From Methylocystis rosea (GTDB lineage: Bacteria; Pseudomonadota; Alphaproteobacteria; Rhizobiales; Beijerinckiaceae), in NCBI RefSeq assembly GCF_003855495.1, contig NZ_CP034086.1, positions 806,001 through 870,000 of the forward strand: a stretch of DNA of 64,000 bases, read 5' to 3'. Every line of letters starts with the position of its first letter. The stretch's first letter is position 1. A model generated the notes under the pieces. It was given only the letters and a program-made list of their open reading frames with translations. It did not search any database and was not told the origin of the DNA. The translations under genes were made by a program, and so were the position numbers. Shown piece after piece: positions 37,106-48,355 of this stretch.

Positions 37106-38938
37106 ATGGTTGCAAAGGGTCCTGCATCAAATGTGTCGGTGGGCGGTCGCGCCTATGCGATCGTCGACCACACCTTTGACGTCGTCGTCGTCGGCGCGGG
37201 CGGATCGGGCCTTCGCGCCGTCGTCGGCTGCGCCGAGGCGGGACTGAACGTCGCCTGCGTCACCAAGGTCTTTCCAACCCGCTCGCACACCGTGGCGGCG
37301 CAGGGCGGCATCGCCGCCGCGCTCGGCAACATGGGGCCGGACAATTGGAAATGGCACATGTACGACACCGTCAAAGGCTCCGACTGGCTCGGCGACCAGG
37401 ACGCCATCGAATATATGTGCCGCAACGCCCCGCCCGCCGTTTATGAGCTGGAGCATTGGGGCGTCCCCTTCTCGCGCACGATCGAAGGGACGATCTACCA
37501 GCGTCCGTTCGGCGGGATGACGACGGACTTCGGCAACGGCCCGCCGGCGCAGCGCACATGCGCGGCCGCCGATCGCACCGGCCACGCGATGCTGCATACG
37601 ATGTATGGACAGGCGCTGAAGCTGGACACGAAGTTCTTCGTCGAATTTTTCGCGCTCGACCTCATCATGGATCAGGACGGCGCCTGTCGGGGCGTCGTGT
37701 GCCTGAAGATCGATGACGGAACGATCCATCGTTTTCGCGCCGCGCTCACCGTGCTCGCGACCGGCGGCTATGGCCGCGCCTATCTCTCAGCGACGTCTGC
37801 CCACACCTGCACTGGCGACGGCAACGCCATGGTGCTGCGCGCGGGGCTGCCGCTGCAGGACATGGAGTTCGTGCAGTTTCATCCGACCGGGATCTATGGC
37901 GCGGGCTGCCTGATCACTGAAGGCGCGCGCGGCGAAGGCGGCTATCTGACGAACAGCGAAGGCGAGCGCTTCATGGAGCGCTACGCGCCTTCAGTGAAGG
38001 ATCTCGCGCCGCGCGACATGGTTTCGCGCGCCATCACCGTCGAGGTTCGCGAGGGCCGCGGCGTCGGCAAGAATCAAGATCACGCCTATCTGCATCTCGA
38101 GCATCTCGATCCGCAGATTCTGCACGAGCGGCTGCCGGGCATCTCAGAAAGCGCGAAAATTTTCGCCGGCGTCGACGTGACGCGCCAGCCGATCCCGATC
38201 ATTCCAACCGTGCATTACAACATGGGCGGCATACCGACGAATTATCACGGCGAGGCGTTGCGCAAGCGCGACGGCAATCCCGACGAGGTGGTGCCAGGTC
38301 TGATGGCGCTTGGCGAAGCGGCCTGCGTTTCCGTGCATGGCGCCAATCGCCTCGGCTCAAATTCGCTTATTGATCTCGTCGTCTTCGGCCGCGCCGCGGC
38401 GCAGCGCGCCGCCGAACTCATCAAGCCCAACGATACGCAGCCGGAGCTCCCCGCGAATTCGGCCGATCTCGCGCTATCGCGTCTCGATTTTTTCCGCAAC
38501 GCCAACGGCGGGACATCGACCGCCACATTGCGCGACAGGATGCAGCGCACGATGCAGTCGCACTGCGCCGTCTATCGCACCGGCGAGGTCCTCGCCGAAG
38601 GCGTCGAACAGATTAACGCCGTCTGGCGCGACGGCGCCGACGTCAAGATCACCGATCGCTCCCTGATCTGGAACTCCGATCTCGTCGAGACGCTGGAATA
38701 CGACAACCTTATCGTGCAGGCCGTCACGACGATGGAAAGCGCCGCCAACCGCACCGAATCGCGCGGCGCGCACGCGCGCGAGGATTTTCCTAGTCGCGAT
38801 GACAAGAACTGGATGAAGCATACGCTCGCGACGATCGATCGCGAGAGGAAGACCACCTCCATCGATTATCGCCCGGTGCACAGCTACACGATGACGAATG
38901 AGGTGGCCTACATCGAGCCGAAGGCGCGGGTGTATTAA
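37106..38938 (+). CDS. sdhA: Succinate dehydrogenase flavoprotein subunit
   Basis: Oxidises succinate to fumarate in the TCA cycle. It has 610 residues with a dinucleotide-binding start [16 protein letters not shown], the covalent FAD histidine in [18 protein letters not shown], active-site segments [20 protein letters not shown] and [19 protein letters not shown], and the C-terminal motif [21 protein letters not shown] precedes the ATG at a good distance. sdhB starts two bases after its stop. Confidence 0.98.
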   Translation: MVAKGPASNVSVGGRAYAIVDHTFDVVVVGAGGSGLRAVVGCAEAGLNVACVTKVFPTRSHTVAAQGGIAAALGNMGPDNWKWHMYDTVKGSDWLGDQDAIEYMCRNAPPAVYELEHWGVPFSRTIEGTIYQRPFGGMTTDFGNGPPAQRTCAAADRTGHAMLHTMYGQALKLDTKFFVEFFALDLIMDQDGACRGVVCLKIDDGTIHRFRAALTVLATGGYGRAYLSATSAHTCTGDGNAMVLRAGLPLQDMEFVQFHPTGIYGAGCLITEGARGEGGYLTNSEGERFMERYAPSVKDLAPRDMVSRAITVEVREGRGVGKNQDHAYLHLEHLDPQILHERLPGISESAKIFAGVDVTRQPIPIIPTVHYNMGGIPTNYHGEALRKRDGNPDEVVPGLMALGEAACVSVHGANRLGSNSLIDLVVFGRAAAQRAAELIKPNDTQPELPANSADLALSRLDFFRNANGGTSTATLRDRMQRTMQSHCAVYRTGEVLAEGVEQINAVWRDGADVKITDRSLIWNSDLVETLEYDNLIVQAVTTMESAANRTESRGAHAREDFPSRDDKNWMKHTLATIDRERKTTSIDYRPVHSYTMTNEVAYIEPKARVY

Positions 38939-38939
38939 G

Positions 38940-39728
38940 ATGGTCGAATTCACCCTCCCCAAGAACTCCGTCGTCGCCGAAGGCAAAACCTGGCCTAAGC
39001 CCGAAGGGGCCGAGCGCCTGCGCGAATTGCGCATTTATCGATGGGATCCCGACGACGGCGCAAATCCGCGCATCGACACTTATTTCATCGACGCCGACGA
39101 TTGCGGGCCGATGGTTCTCGACGCGCTGATCTGGATCAAGAACCGAATCGATCCGACGCTGGCCTTCCGTCGCTCGTGCCGCGAAGGCATCTGCGGCTCC
39201 TGCTCGATGAATATCGGCGGGCTGAACACGCTCGCCTGCACCAAGGGCATGGATGAAATCGACGGCGCGATCAAAATCTATCCGCTGCCGCATATGGCCG
39301 TGGTCAAAGACCTCGTGCCGGATCTGACGATCTTCTATGAACAATATGCCGCGATCCAACCTTGGCTGCGCGCCGGACCCGACCCCGAGAAGGAGCGGCT
39401 GCAGTCGCCGGAGCAGCGCGCCAAGCTCGACGGGCTCTATGAATGCATCCTGTGCGCCTGCTGCTCGACGGCCTGTCCGAGCTATTGGTGGAACGCCGAC
39501 AAGTTTCTTGGTCCCGCAGCGCTGCTCCAGGCGTTCCGTTGGGTGCAGGACTCGCGCGATGATGCGACGACGGATCGAATCTCCTATGTGGACGACGTCT
39601 TCCGCCTCTATCGCTGCCACACGATCATGAATTGCACCCAGGTCTGCCCGAAGGGTCTATCGCCGGCGAAGGCGATCGCTGAGCTTAAAAACATGGCCAT
39701 CGCCCAGGACGAAGCGGAGTCGCGCTGA
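38940..39728 (+). CDS. sdhB: Succinate dehydrogenase iron-sulfur subunit
   Basis: Electron-transfer subunit, 262 residues. The cysteine motifs for all three clusters are intact: [21 protein letters not shown] ([2Fe-2S], shown in part as CREGICGSC), [12 protein letters not shown] ([4Fe-4S]) and [14 protein letters not shown] ([3Fe-4S]). The start at 38940 follows directly on the sdhA stop. Last gene of sdhCDAB. Confidence 0.98.
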   Translation: MVEFTLPKNSVVAEGKTWPKPEGAERLRELRIYRWDPDDGANPRIDTYFIDADDCGPMVLDALIWIKNRIDPTLAFRRSCREGICGSCSMNIGGLNTLACTKGMDEIDGAIKIYPLPHMAVVKDLVPDLTIFYEQYAAIQPWLRAGPDPEKERLQSPEQRAKLDGLYECILCACCSTACPSYWWNADKFLGPAALLQAFRWVQDSRDDATTDRISYVDDVFRLYRCHTIMNCTQVCPKGLSPAKAIAELKNMAIAQDEAESR

Positions 39729-39798
39729 GCGCGGGGCCGCCTTGATCCCGCCGCGCCGCCGGTTTAGGACGGACCAAACGTCTTGGGAGATCTGCGTC

Positions 39799-40173
39799 AT
39801 GTCGACCAGCGCTCGTCGTAGTTGCGCTTCGCTTATCATTGCCGCCTGCCTGATCGCCGGCCCTCAGGCCGCCTCGGCGCAGCAGCTTCAGGTCGATCCC
39901 GGAGCGCTGGACGCTTCGGGTTCTGTCACGACGCAGCCGAAGGCCAAGAAAGCGAAGGCGCAGCAATCCCCGCGCGCCGGCGCCGGCCAGCAGCAGCAGC
40001 AAGGCGGCGGCAGCCGCCAGTTTGGCGAGCTTGAGGGATGGTCCACCGGCAAGGCGGCGCCCCCCGGAGGAAAGCAGAAGGAGAAGGAAGACGAGACGCC
40101 GAACTCGCCGAACGGGAAATTGCCTATTGGCGTTTCGCCGTCGGGAAATATGTCGGTCGGTCTTCCCTTCTGA
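39799..40173 (+). CDS. Exported low-complexity protein, unknown function
   Basis: A 124-residue protein with a signal peptide (cleavage near ASA|QQLQVD) and a mature chain rich in Gln, Gly, Lys, Pro and Ser (QQQQQGGG, KKAKAQQ, GGKQKEKEDE). The start at 39799 has GGGAGA upstream. The C-terminal IGVSPSGNMSVGLPF looks conserved in character. No domain recognised. It probably is an intrinsically disordered periplasmic protein. Confidence 0.7.
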   Translation: MSTSARRSCASLIIAACLIAGPQAASAQQLQVDPGALDASGSVTTQPKAKKAKAQQSPRAGAGQQQQQGGGSRQFGELEGWSTGKAAPPGGKQKEKEDETPNSPNGKLPIGVSPSGNMSVGLPF

Positions 40174-40208
40174 AATCTTAGCGCCGGGATTGCCGGCTGG
40201 AGTTGATC

Positions 40209-41243
40209 ATGGCGTATAAGGTTGCGGTCGTCGGCGCTACGGGCAACGTAGGCCGCGAGATGCTCGATATTCTCGCCGAGCGCCGCTTCCCCGTTTCGGA
40301 GGTCGTTGCGCTGGCGTCGCCGCGCTCGATTGGCACAGAGGTCTCCTTCGGCGACAGGACGCTGAAGTGCAAGGTGCTCGACTCCTACGATTTCTCCGAC
40401 GTCGATATTTGTCTCATGTCGGCGGGCGGCTCCGTCGCGAAGGAATGGGCGCCCAGGATCGGCGCGCAGGGCTGCGTCGTCATCGACAATTCTTCGGCCT
40501 GGCGCATGGACCCCGATGTGCCGTTGGTCGTGCCGGAAGTGAACGCCGCCGCCGCGGCGGGATTTTCCAAAAAGAACATCATCGCCAATCCCAACTGCTC
40601 GACGGCGCAGCTCGTCGTCGCGCTGAAGCCCTTGCACGACGCGGCGACGATCAAGCGCGTCGTGGTCTCGACCTATCAATCGGTCTCCGGCGCGGGCAAG
40701 GAGGGCATGGACGAACTCTTCGCGCAGACCCGTTCGGTGTTCGTCGCCAACCCTGTCGAAGCGAAGAAATTTCCCAAGCGCATCGCCTTCAATCTCATTC
40801 CGCAGATCGACGTCTTCATGGAGGACGGCTTCACCAAGGAAGAGTGGAAGATGGTCGCGGAGACAAAGAAGATTCTAGATCCCAAGATCAAGCTTGTCGC
40901 CACCTGCGTGCGCGTGCCGGTCTTCATCGGCCATTCGGAAGCGGTGAACATCGAATTCGAAAAGCCGATTTCGGCGGACGAGGCGCGTAACATTTTGCGC
41001 GCGGCGCCCGGCGTGCTGGTGATCGACAAGCACGAAGCCGGCGGCTACATCACGCCGCATGAAGCGGCGGGCGAAGACGCCACCTATGTCTCGCGCATCC
41101 GCACCGACCCGACCGTCGATAATGGGCTGGTTCTGTGGTGCGTTTCCGACAATCTGCGCAAGGGCGCGGCGCTCAACGCCATTCAGATCGCGGAAGTCCT
41201 GATGAACCGCAAGCTGCTCGCGCCTAAGAAAAAAGCGGCGTAA
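40209..41243 (+). CDS. asd: Aspartate-semialdehyde dehydrogenase
   Basis: NADPH-dependent reduction of aspartyl phosphate, the branch point to lysine, threonine, methionine and diaminopimelate. It has 344 residues: nucleotide loop VAVVGATGNVGREML, catalytic Cys in IIANPNCSTAQLVVAL, the following TYQSVSGAGKEGMDEL and the substrate/histidine segment CVRVPVFIGHSEAVNIEF. The start at 40209 is chosen over the in-frame TTG at 40203. Confidence 0.97.
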   Translation: MAYKVAVVGATGNVGREMLDILAERRFPVSEVVALASPRSIGTEVSFGDRTLKCKVLDSYDFSDVDICLMSAGGSVAKEWAPRIGAQGCVVIDNSSAWRMDPDVPLVVPEVNAAAAAGFSKKNIIANPNCSTAQLVVALKPLHDAATIKRVVVSTYQSVSGAGKEGMDELFAQTRSVFVANPVEAKKFPKRIAFNLIPQIDVFMEDGFTKEEWKMVAETKKILDPKIKLVATCVRVPVFIGHSEAVNIEFEKPISADEARNILRAAPGVLVIDKHEAGGYITPHEAAGEDATYVSRIRTDPTVDNGLVLWCVSDNLRKGAALNAIQIAEVLMNRKLLAPKKKAA

Positions 41244-41326
41244 CGCCCGAAGGCGTCACCACCGCTAGATAGGCCGAGCGCCAGCGCCAACAGGGCGATC
41301 GCGGCCGAAAGCGAATCGCCGACGGC

Positions 41327-42232
41327 TTATTTGTTGATCTTGAACAGCGTCGGATCCGGCACCTTCGCCTGGTCGATGTTGAAGATCGAGATCAAGGTCT
41401 CATAGCCTTGCGGGTCCTTCACCTCCCATTGCTTCAATTTGAAGGTCTTGGGGTCGAAGATCAGACGCACGTGCGAAGTGCCGCCGAAGGTCGCCTTGTC
41501 CTCGATAGAGACGGTGACGCCGGAATCGTCGATTTTCACATCTTCGACGATGACGTCCTTTTCGAGGTCGATCTTGTCCTTCATCAGGAATTTGAGCGGC
41601 GTCTGGGTGATGAAGTAGAGATCCTGCGTATTGAGCTTGCGGTCGCGCACCGCGACCTGCGCGCCATCGGCCACGACTTCCATCGTCGCCGGCTGGGCGT
41701 ATTCGAAACGCACCCGGCCGGCGCGCTGAACGTGAAGCTTGCCTTCCGAACGCTTGCCGTCGCCGCCGATCTGCACGAAATCGGCGGTCATCACCGGCGA
41801 AGCGTTGAAAAATGCGTTGGCGCGCTTGAGCGCTTCGGCGCGGGTGAGCGGCTTCTCCGGCTCCGGCGCGGGCGGCGGCGCGATCGTGGCGGCGGCAGAG
41901 GAGGGGGAGGACCCCTGCGCGGATGGCTTGGCGCCCTTCTTCCCGGCTGACGAGGGGTCCACAGGCTTCGCCTCGCCGGGCTTGGCAGGCGCGGGCTTGA
42001 CCGTCACGGCCTTGGCGTCGACGCTCTTCTCGTCCTCAGGCTTGACCTCAGCCGATTTCGACCTTGCTTCCGCGGGACTGGCTTGAGCGGGCTTCGCCTC
42101 CGCTGCTTTATTCTCGGCGACCGCCGGAGCGCTTCCCTGAGATGGCGGCGCCGCGCGCGCGATCGTCGCAGCGGCGGCCGGGTCGGCGAATGAAAGCGCG
42201 GCGAGCAGGGCGGCAAAGTGAACGTATGTCAC
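41327..42232 (-). CDS. lolA: LolA-type outer-membrane lipoprotein carrier with long N-terminal linker
   Basis: Periplasmic chaperone that receives lipoproteins from LolCDE. It has 301 residues: signal peptide (cleavage near AAA|ATIARA), then a low-complexity Ala/Lys/Pro/Glu region to about residue 125, then the LolA domain (about 128-301) with FFNASPVMTADFVQIGGDG, GRVRFEYAQPATMEVVADG and VRLIFDPKTFKLKQWEV. The LolA domain is standard; the linker of about 100 residues is unusual. It follows ftsK, the usual alphaproteobacterial order. Confidence 0.92.
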   Translation of the reverse strand: MTYVHFAALLAALSFADPAAAATIARAAPPSQGSAPAVAENKAAEAKPAQASPAEARSKSAEVKPEDEKSVDAKAVTVKPAPAKPGEAKPVDPSSAGKKGAKPSAQGSSPSSAAATIAPPPAPEPEKPLTRAEALKRANAFFNASPVMTADFVQIGGDGKRSEGKLHVQRAGRVRFEYAQPATMEVVADGAQVAVRDRKLNTQDLYFITQTPLKFLMKDKIDLEKDVIVEDVKIDDSGVTVSIEDKATFGGTSHVRLIFDPKTFKLKQWEVKDPQGYETLISIFNIDQAKVPDPTLFKINK

Positions 42233-42301
42233 GGCGGGTTCCGATTCTGGGGAAGCTGTCGCCGTCTTCCTAGCATAAGTTGGCGGAATTGGGGGCGAAG
42301 C

Positions 42302-44782
42302 CTACTCCGCCGCCTCGATATCGAAGGCGCCGCGATCGATGCCGCCGCCGACCAGAATTTCGCGCTTTCCGGCGTGGTTAGGAGCGGAGACGACGCCTTC
42401 CTGCTCCATGCGTTCGACAAGCGAAGCGGCCTTGTTGTAGCCGACCGAGAGGCGGCGCTGGATGTAGCTCGTCGAGCACTTCTTGTCGCGCAGCACGATG
42501 TTGACGGCGCGGTCGTAAAGGTCGCCGCCTTCCTCCGCGTCCATCGAGCCGGGCAGGGGCGCTTCGCCGTCTTCGCCAACATCGTCCTCGGCGGTGATGG
42601 CGTCGAGATATTGCGGCGCGCCTTGCGTCTTCACATGCGCGACGATGTCTTCGACTTCGCGGTCGGACACGAAAGGCCCATGCACGCGCGAAATGCGGCC
42701 GCCGCCCGCCATGTAGAGCATGTCGCCTTGGCCGAGCAGCTGCTCGGCGCCCTGTTCGCCCAGGATCGTGCGGCTGTCGATCTTTGAGGTCACCTGGAAG
42801 GAGATGCGCGTCGGGAAATTCGCTTTGATCGTGCCGGTGATGACGTCGACGGAGGGGCGCTGCGTCGCCATGATCAGATGGATGCCGGCGGCGCGCGCCA
42901 TCTGCGCCAGTCTCTGGATCGCGCCCTCGATGTCCTTGCCGGCGACGAGCATGAGATCCGCCATCTCGTCGACGATCACGACGATATAAGGCAGCGTGGA
43001 GAGCGTCATCTCCTCATGCTCGAAGATCGCCTCGCCGGTCTCGCGATCGAAGCCCGTCTGCACCGTGCGGGTGATCGTCTCGCCCTTGGCCTGCGCGTCG
43101 GCGACGCGGACATTGTAGCCGTCGATGTTGCGCACGCCGAGCTTCGACATTTTCTTGTAGCGATCCTCCATCTCGCGCACCGCCCATTTGAGCGCCACGA
43201 CCGCCTTTTTCGGGTCGGTGACGACGGGGGTCAGCAGATGGGGAATGTTGTCGTAGACGGAGAGCTCCAGCATCTTCGGATCGACCATGATGAGCCGGCA
43301 CTCTTCGGGCTTCAGCCGATAGAGCAGCGACAGGATCATGGTGTTGATCGCGACCGACTTGCCGGAGCCAGTGGTGCCGGCGACCAAGAGATGCGGCATG
43401 CGGGCGAGGTCGACGATCACCGGCTCGCCGCCGATCGTCTTGCCAAGCGCGATGGCGAGCTTGTGGTTGGAGCGGACGAAATCCTCGCAGGCGATGAGTT
43501 CGCGCAAATAGACCATCTCACGACGCTGGTTCGGCAGTTCGATGCCGATGGCGTTGCGCCCCGACACGACCGCGACGCGGGCGGAGATGGCGGACATCGA
43601 GCGGGCGATGTCGTCGGCGAGGCCGATGACCCGCGAACTCTTGATGCCGGGCGCCGGCTCCAGCTCATAGAGCGTGACCACCGGCCCGGGGCGGACGTTG
43701 ATGATGTCGCCCTTGACGGAAAAATCCTCGAGCACGCCCTCAAGCAGACGCGCGTTGTGCTCGAGCGCCTCCTGCGGGAGCTTGACGCCGCTCGCCTGCT
43801 TCTTCGGCTCGGCGAGAAGGGTCAGGGGCGGCGTCTCATAGCGCGTATTGAAGCGGGGCTGCGCGGCGCGGGCAGGCGCACGCGTCCTGCGGGGCGCAGG
43901 CGCGGGCTGGGAGACCGCGGGTTCAAAGGGCGGCTCGTCGAGATCTTGGGCTCCCGACGACGCAAAGCCGGGAAAAACGTCCAGATCCTCGAAGGTCGGC
44001 TCGACGCGCGGATAGCGCGGCGGCGGCGGCCGGTCCGTCGTGGCGGCGCGACGTCTGAATCTTGCGGCGGCGCGCAGCATCCAGGCCTTCAGCGCCAGTC
44101 CAAGATGAATCAGCGCGCCGAGCGAGATCAACGCGACGCCAGGTTCACCGCCGGCGTCGTCGTCATCGTCGGCGCCAGGACGAATCTTCGCGTCATCTTC
44201 AGAGGAACGGCTGCGCATATCCGCTTCGGACTCGAAGCCCAGCCCCGCCGCGCCGGTCACGGCGAGGATCGCGACGAGAGCGGCGCCGGCGCCAAAGAGC
44301 GCGGTCAGGACGCCGGAGCCGGCAAAGATCAGCCGTGGAACGGTCAGGATGGCGTCGCCGGCGACGCCGCCGAGGCCGGTGGGCAGCGGCCAGCGGTTGG
44401 TCGCGGGCAAAAGCGATGCGGTCGCGGCGGTTGCGAAAACGCCAAGGACACAGAGGCCGACGCGCAGCATCACGCGGCCGATTCGGCGCCGCCGCATGAG
44501 ACGCAGTCCCTGGGTGGCGATCGGCACGATGGCGGCGATGGCGCCGAAGCCGACGAGCTGCATCAATAGATCGGAGACGATCGCGCCCGGTCCGCCGAGC
44601 AGATTGCGGACGTGGCCCGAGGTCGCGTGGTTGAGCGAAGGATCGCGGGCGGACCAGCTGACGAGCGCCAGTGTGAGGGCGGCGGCGCTCACGAGCAAGG
44701 CGGCGCCCAGGATTTCCGCCAGCCTGCGCGCCGCAAACTCGCGAAGCTGCTCGGTAAAATGGCCCCTTGCATGGCTGCGCAT
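42302..44782 (-). CDS. ftsK: DNA translocase FtsK
   Basis: Septum-anchored dsDNA pump that clears and resolves chromosomes at division. It has 826 residues from the chosen start ([16 protein letters not shown]), with four N-terminal membrane helices to about residue 190, a proline-rich linker and the motor with Walker [14 protein letters not shown], Walker [14 protein letters not shown] and [19 protein letters not shown]. The C-terminal gamma winged helix ([18 protein letters not shown]) reads KOPS sites. The frame is open to 44926, but the extra residues lack similarity to FtsK N-termini. Confidence 0.96.
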   Translation of the reverse strand: MRSHARGHFTEQLREFAARRLAEILGAALLVSAAALTLALVSWSARDPSLNHATSGHVRNLLGGPGAIVSDLLMQLVGFGAIAAIVPIATQGLRLMRRRRIGRVMLRVGLCVLGVFATAATASLLPATNRWPLPTGLGGVAGDAILTVPRLIFAGSGVLTALFGAGAALVAILAVTGAAGLGFESEADMRSRSSEDDAKIRPGADDDDDAGGEPGVALISLGALIHLGLALKAWMLRAAARFRRRAATTDRPPPPRYPRVEPTFEDLDVFPGFASSGAQDLDEPPFEPAVSQPAPAPRRTRAPARAAQPRFNTRYETPPLTLLAEPKKQASGVKLPQEALEHNARLLEGVLEDFSVKGDIINVRPGPVVTLYELEPAPGIKSSRVIGLADDIARSMSAISARVAVVSGRNAIGIELPNQRREMVYLRELIACEDFVRSNHKLAIALGKTIGGEPVIVDLARMPHLLVAGTTGSGKSVAINTMILSLLYRLKPEECRLIMVDPKMLELSVYDNIPHLLTPVVTDPKKAVVALKWAVREMEDRYKKMSKLGVRNIDGYNVRVADAQAKGETITRTVQTGFDRETGEAIFEHEEMTLSTLPYIVVIVDEMADLMLVAGKDIEGAIQRLAQMARAAGIHLIMATQRPSVDVITGTIKANFPTRISFQVTSKIDSRTILGEQGAEQLLGQGDMLYMAGGGRISRVHGPFVSDREVEDIVAHVKTQGAPQYLDAITAEDDVGEDGEAPLPGSMDAEEGGDLYDRAVNIVLRDKKCSTSYIQRRLSVGYNKAASLVERMEQEGVVSAPNHAGKREILVGGGIDRGAFDIEAAE

Positions 44783-44864
44783 ATGAGGAGAAGCCTCGCT
44801 TGATCGCAGCGCCGCCAACGGCGCGCGGATGCGGGCAGCGTAAAAAATCTCGGTTAAGGTGCGC

Positions 44865-45710
44865 TTAACCCTGGTTTTCTGGGCTGTTGCCGCCCGTCGC
44901 GACCGTCTGATTGAGTTCGGCGCCATAGATGAAGATCGCCGCCAGCATCTGGAGAAAAACGATGGCGATCACGATCGAGGCGAGGCCGGCGTAGGTCGAA
45001 ACATAGCTGCCGGCGAATCTCGCGAGATAGGCGCCGAAGCCGGCGCCGAGCGCGAGCGACGCGATCAGCGTCAGCGCGATGCCTGGCCCGATGAAGGTCA
45101 GGTTGCGCCGCTCCGCGGGCAAAAATTTATGAGCCGCATACAGGGCAATGGCCAACAGGGCGGTGGTGACGCCATAGCGCACCGGCGCGTAAAGGGGCTG
45201 AAGATCCTGCACGAGGGCGGGGATGTAGCGTTCGGCGATCGCGCGCGCGAGAGGCCCCAGCACGAGCAGAATAGCGACGGCGAGGAGCGCGGCCGCGCCG
45301 AGAAAGACATAAAGAATTGATTCGAGGCGCGTCAGCCACCAGGGGCGCTTGTCCTTGAGGTCATAGGCGCGGTTCAGCGCGACGCGCAGCGCTTCCACGC
45401 CGGTAGAGGAGAAATATATGGCGAAGATCGCGCCCAGCGTCAGCAGCCCGCCGCGCGGCTGCGTCAGCACATTGCTGATCTCCCGGGAAATCGGACCGGC
45501 CACATCCGGGGGCCATGTGTCGAAGAGCAGTTTTCTCGCGGCGTCCGCTTCCTGACCCAAGCCGAAAAAGCCGGCGAGCGCCGTCAGAAAGATGAGAAAC
45601 GGAAACATCGAAGTCAGGATTGCGAGCGCGATATAGCTCGTGACCGCCCAGCCGTCGTCGCGGTCAAACTTGAGATAGGCGTGATAAAAGATTCGAAAAA
45701 GCTTTCGCAT
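44865..45710 (-). CDS. YihY/BrkB-family inner-membrane protein
   Basis: A 281-residue protein with six hydrophobic segments and the family's conserved [16 protein letters not shown] near the N-terminus, followed by [25 protein letters not shown] and the C-terminal [13 protein letters not shown] (GAELN motif). The family was once annotated as tRNA-processing RNase BN in error; its real function is unclear. It lies 82 bases upstream of ftsK on the same strand. Confidence 0.9.
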   Translation of the reverse strand: MRKLFRIFYHAYLKFDRDDGWAVTSYIALAILTSMFPFLIFLTALAGFFGLGQEADAARKLLFDTWPPDVAGPISREISNVLTQPRGGLLTLGAIFAIYFSSTGVEALRVALNRAYDLKDKRPWWLTRLESILYVFLGAAALLAVAILLVLGPLARAIAERYIPALVQDLQPLYAPVRYGVTTALLAIALYAAHKFLPAERRNLTFIGPGIALTLIASLALGAGFGAYLARFAGSYVSTYAGLASIVIAIVFLQMLAAIFIYGAELNQTVATGGNSPENQG

Positions 45711-45745
45711 GACAACCCATGATAGCGTGCCAACTGGGAATAGCG

Positions 45746-46180
45746 ATGGCGCAAGGGAGTGATCGGTCGGTGAAAACCTATCTTTTACGACGTTTCAGCG
45801 CCATCAGCGCGGCGTTTGTGTTTCTGTATGGGTCGAGCTCGGCGCTCGCAAAGGACTGCAGCCGCCTCGACACGCAGACCGCAATGAATTTGTGCGAGGG
45901 CGACAATTTCAAACAGGCGGACGCGGAACTCAACGTCGTTTACGCAAAGCTGCTGAAGAAGATCAGCGCGGCAGGCCAGCCGAAACTGCGGGAGGCGCAG
46001 AACTCCTGGATCAAATACCGGGATGCGCAATGCGCCTTTGAGACTCTGGGGACGATCGACGGCAGCATTCACAGCATGGTCGCGGCGCAATGTCTCGCGG
46101 ATGTGACCGAGCAGCAGACGAAACGGTTGCAGCATCAGCTCACCTGCCAAGAAGGCGACGTCTCCTGCGGCGGCCAGTAG
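45746..46180 (+). CDS. LprI/DUF1311-family exported protein
   Basis: A 144-residue exported protein. The signal (LLRRFSAISAAFVFLYGSSS) ends near ALA|KDCSRL. The mature domain has the DUF1311 pattern: CSRLDTQTAMNLCEGDNFKQADAELN, KLREAQNSWIKYRDAQC and AAQCLADVTEQQTKRL, with the conserved cysteines paired. The family includes lysozyme-inhibitor LprI-like proteins. A start at 45719 or a GTG at 45770 is also possible. It converges on uvrC with a ten-base gap. Confidence 0.85.
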   Translation: MAQGSDRSVKTYLLRRFSAISAAFVFLYGSSSALAKDCSRLDTQTAMNLCEGDNFKQADAELNVVYAKLLKKISAAGQPKLREAQNSWIKYRDAQCAFETLGTIDGSIHSMVAAQCLADVTEQQTKRLQHQLTCQEGDVSCGGQ

Positions 46181-46190
46181 CGCGCTGGCG

Positions 46191-48176
46191 TTACTCGCGC
46201 TGGAAATGCTCATAGACGAGCCGCGCCGTCGTCTTGTTGACGCCGGGAACCTTCTCCAGATCCGAAAGCGCCGCCCTTGACACCGCTTTCGCCGACCCAA
46301 ACGCCAGGAGCAGCGCGCGTTTGCGTGATGGCCCGACGCCGGCGATCTCATCCAGCGGATTCTTGGTGAATTCCTTTTTGCGCCGCGCGCGATGCGTGCC
46401 GATCGCGAAACGATGCGCTTCGTCGCGCAGGCGCTGCACAAAGTAGAGCGCCGGATCGTGCGGCGGCAGGCGAAACGGCTCGCGGCCTTCGACGAAGAAT
46501 GTTTCGCGCCCGGCGTTGCGGTCGGCGCCCTTGGCGATCGACGCGATCGCCACCCCTTCGACTCCGAGTTCGCGCAAGACGTCGCGCGCCACGTCGAATT
46601 GGCCACGTCCGCCGTCGATCAGAATAAGATCGGGCTTGGCCGGAAAAGCCTCGCGATCCTGCTCCGTTTCTCCATCCTTGGCGAGCCGCGCGAACCGGCG
46701 GGTGAGCACCTCGCGCATCATGCCGAAGTCGTCCCCCGGCGTGATCTCCGCGCTTCTGATGTTGAAGGTGCGGTAGTGGGCTTTCATGAATCCGGCGGGC
46801 CCCGCGACGATCATCGCGCCGATCGCCTGCGCGCCGCCGATGTGGGAATTGTCGTAGACCTCAATACGCCGCGGCGCCGAGACGAGACCAAAGGCCTGGC
46901 CGAGCGCTCCGAGCAGGCGCTGCTGGCTTGCGTCTTCGGCAAGCTTGCGGCCGAGCGCTTGCCGCGCGTTCTGAAGCGCGTGGTCCACGAGTTCGCGTTT
47001 CTCGCCGCGCTGCGGCGCGAGCACCTCGACGCGGCGGCCAAGCCGCGCGGTCAAGGCTTCTTCGAGCAACTCGTCGTCCTCGATCGGGTGCGAGAGAAAA
47101 ACGCAGCGCGCCGAAGGGTGCTCCTGATAGAATTGCGCGAGAAAGGCGTCGAGAACTTCGGACTCGGACAGCGACGCGTCGGCGCGCGGGAAGTAGGAGC
47201 GATTGCCCCAGTTCTGATAGGCGCGAAAGAAGAACGCTTCGACGCAGAAGCGTCCGGCGTCCTTGGCGATGGCGAAGACGTCGGCTTCTTCGACGCTGCG
47301 CGGATTGATCCCCTGCGCGCCTTGAACGGCTGAAAGCGCCGATATTCGGTCGCGCAGCCGCGCCGCGCGCTCGAACTCCAGCCGCTCGGAGGCTTCGGTC
47401 ATTTCGCGCGCCAGCTGTTCGCGGACGTTGCGACTTTTGCCAGAGAGGAAATCCCGCGCCTCCCGCACGAGCTCGGCGTACTCCTCCATGGAGATTTCGC
47501 CGGTGCACGGGCCCGAACAGCGTTTGATCTGATAGAGCAGGCACGGACGCGTGCGATTGTCGAAAAAGCTTTGCGAGCAGGATCGCAAGAGAAATGCGCG
47601 CTCCAGGGCGTTCAGCGCCCGATTGACCGCCCAGACGCTGGCGAAGGGACCGAAATAGTCTCCTTTGCGCGCGCGGGCGCCTCGGTGCTTGAGGATCTGC
47701 GGCGCGTCATGATCCATGGCGATCAAAATGTAAGGGAAGGATTTATCGTCGCGCATCAGCACGTTGAAGCGCGGCTTCAACTGCTTGATGAGATTGGCTT
47801 CCAAAAGCAGCGCGTCGGTTTCGGTCTCGACCGAGATGAACACCATCGTCGTCGTCGCCGAGATCATCCGCGCGATGCGGTTCACATGGCCTGCGAGACG
47901 CGTATAGCTTGCGACGCGCTTGCGCACGTTTTTCGCCTTGCCGACGTAGAGCACCTCGCCGCTTTCGGCGATCATGCGATAGACGCCGGGGCCGTTCGGC
48001 GCGTGCCGCCAATGCTTCTTGATGACGTCGACGCCGCGCTTGACGCTTTCGGGCGTCTCGGGCGCTTCGGCTCCCGAATCGCACAGCTCCGCCTCTGCCT
48101 CCGCCGCGACCTCGGGCGCATCAAAGACATCGTCTTCTTCAGGGGGGAGATCGCGCGGATTTGCGTGAGCGGTCAT
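46191..48176 (-). CDS. uvrC: Excinuclease ABC subunit C
   Basis: Makes both incisions in nucleotide excision repair. It has 661 residues: GIY-YIG domain ([20 protein letters not shown], about 63-140), a cysteine-containing linker ([18 protein letters not shown]), the UVR motif for UvrB binding ([20 protein letters not shown]), the RNase H-like nuclease domain with [19 protein letters not shown] and [11 protein letters not shown], and C-terminal helix-hairpin-helix repeats ending VYEHFQRE. An acidic N-terminal extension of about 55 residues precedes the nuclease. Confidence 0.97.
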   Translation of the reverse strand: MTAHANPRDLPPEEDDVFDAPEVAAEAEAELCDSGAEAPETPESVKRGVDVIKKHWRHAPNGPGVYRMIAESGEVLYVGKAKNVRKRVASYTRLAGHVNRIARMISATTTMVFISVETETDALLLEANLIKQLKPRFNVLMRDDKSFPYILIAMDHDAPQILKHRGARARKGDYFGPFASVWAVNRALNALERAFLLRSCSQSFFDNRTRPCLLYQIKRCSGPCTGEISMEEYAELVREARDFLSGKSRNVREQLAREMTEASERLEFERAARLRDRISALSAVQGAQGINPRSVEEADVFAIAKDAGRFCVEAFFFRAYQNWGNRSYFPRADASLSESEVLDAFLAQFYQEHPSARCVFLSHPIEDDELLEEALTARLGRRVEVLAPQRGEKRELVDHALQNARQALGRKLAEDASQQRLLGALGQAFGLVSAPRRIEVYDNSHIGGAQAIGAMIVAGPAGFMKAHYRTFNIRSAEITPGDDFGMMREVLTRRFARLAKDGETEQDREAFPAKPDLILIDGGRGQFDVARDVLRELGVEGVAIASIAKGADRNAGRETFFVEGREPFRLPPHDPALYFVQRLRDEAHRFAIGTHRARRKKEFTKNPLDEIAGVGPSRKRALLLAFGSAKAVSRAALSDLEKVPGVNKTTARLVYEHFQRE

Positions 48177-48355
48177 TCACCTAGATCTATTCGCCGCCGG
48201 CCGCGATGGAAAGACTCGCTGGAGGCGGCCGCCCGGACCAAAGTTCTGTGTAGAACCTCGAGCCAGCGCGCATTTCCCCGGCGCCCCGCCTTGCGCCCGC
48301 CTGACCGTCTGGCCACAGTCCGGCAAAGCTTGGGCTGCGACGATCAGGGGACGGC

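Noticed and set aside
42878..44569. A 563-codon plus-strand frame opposite ftsK
   Set aside because: Same GC shadow effect; the FtsK motor motifs on the other strand are decisive.
48177..48355. Possible riboswitch upstream of the ChaA-like antiporter
   Set aside because: I looked for yybP-ykoY-like paired elements and found no convincing conserved core.
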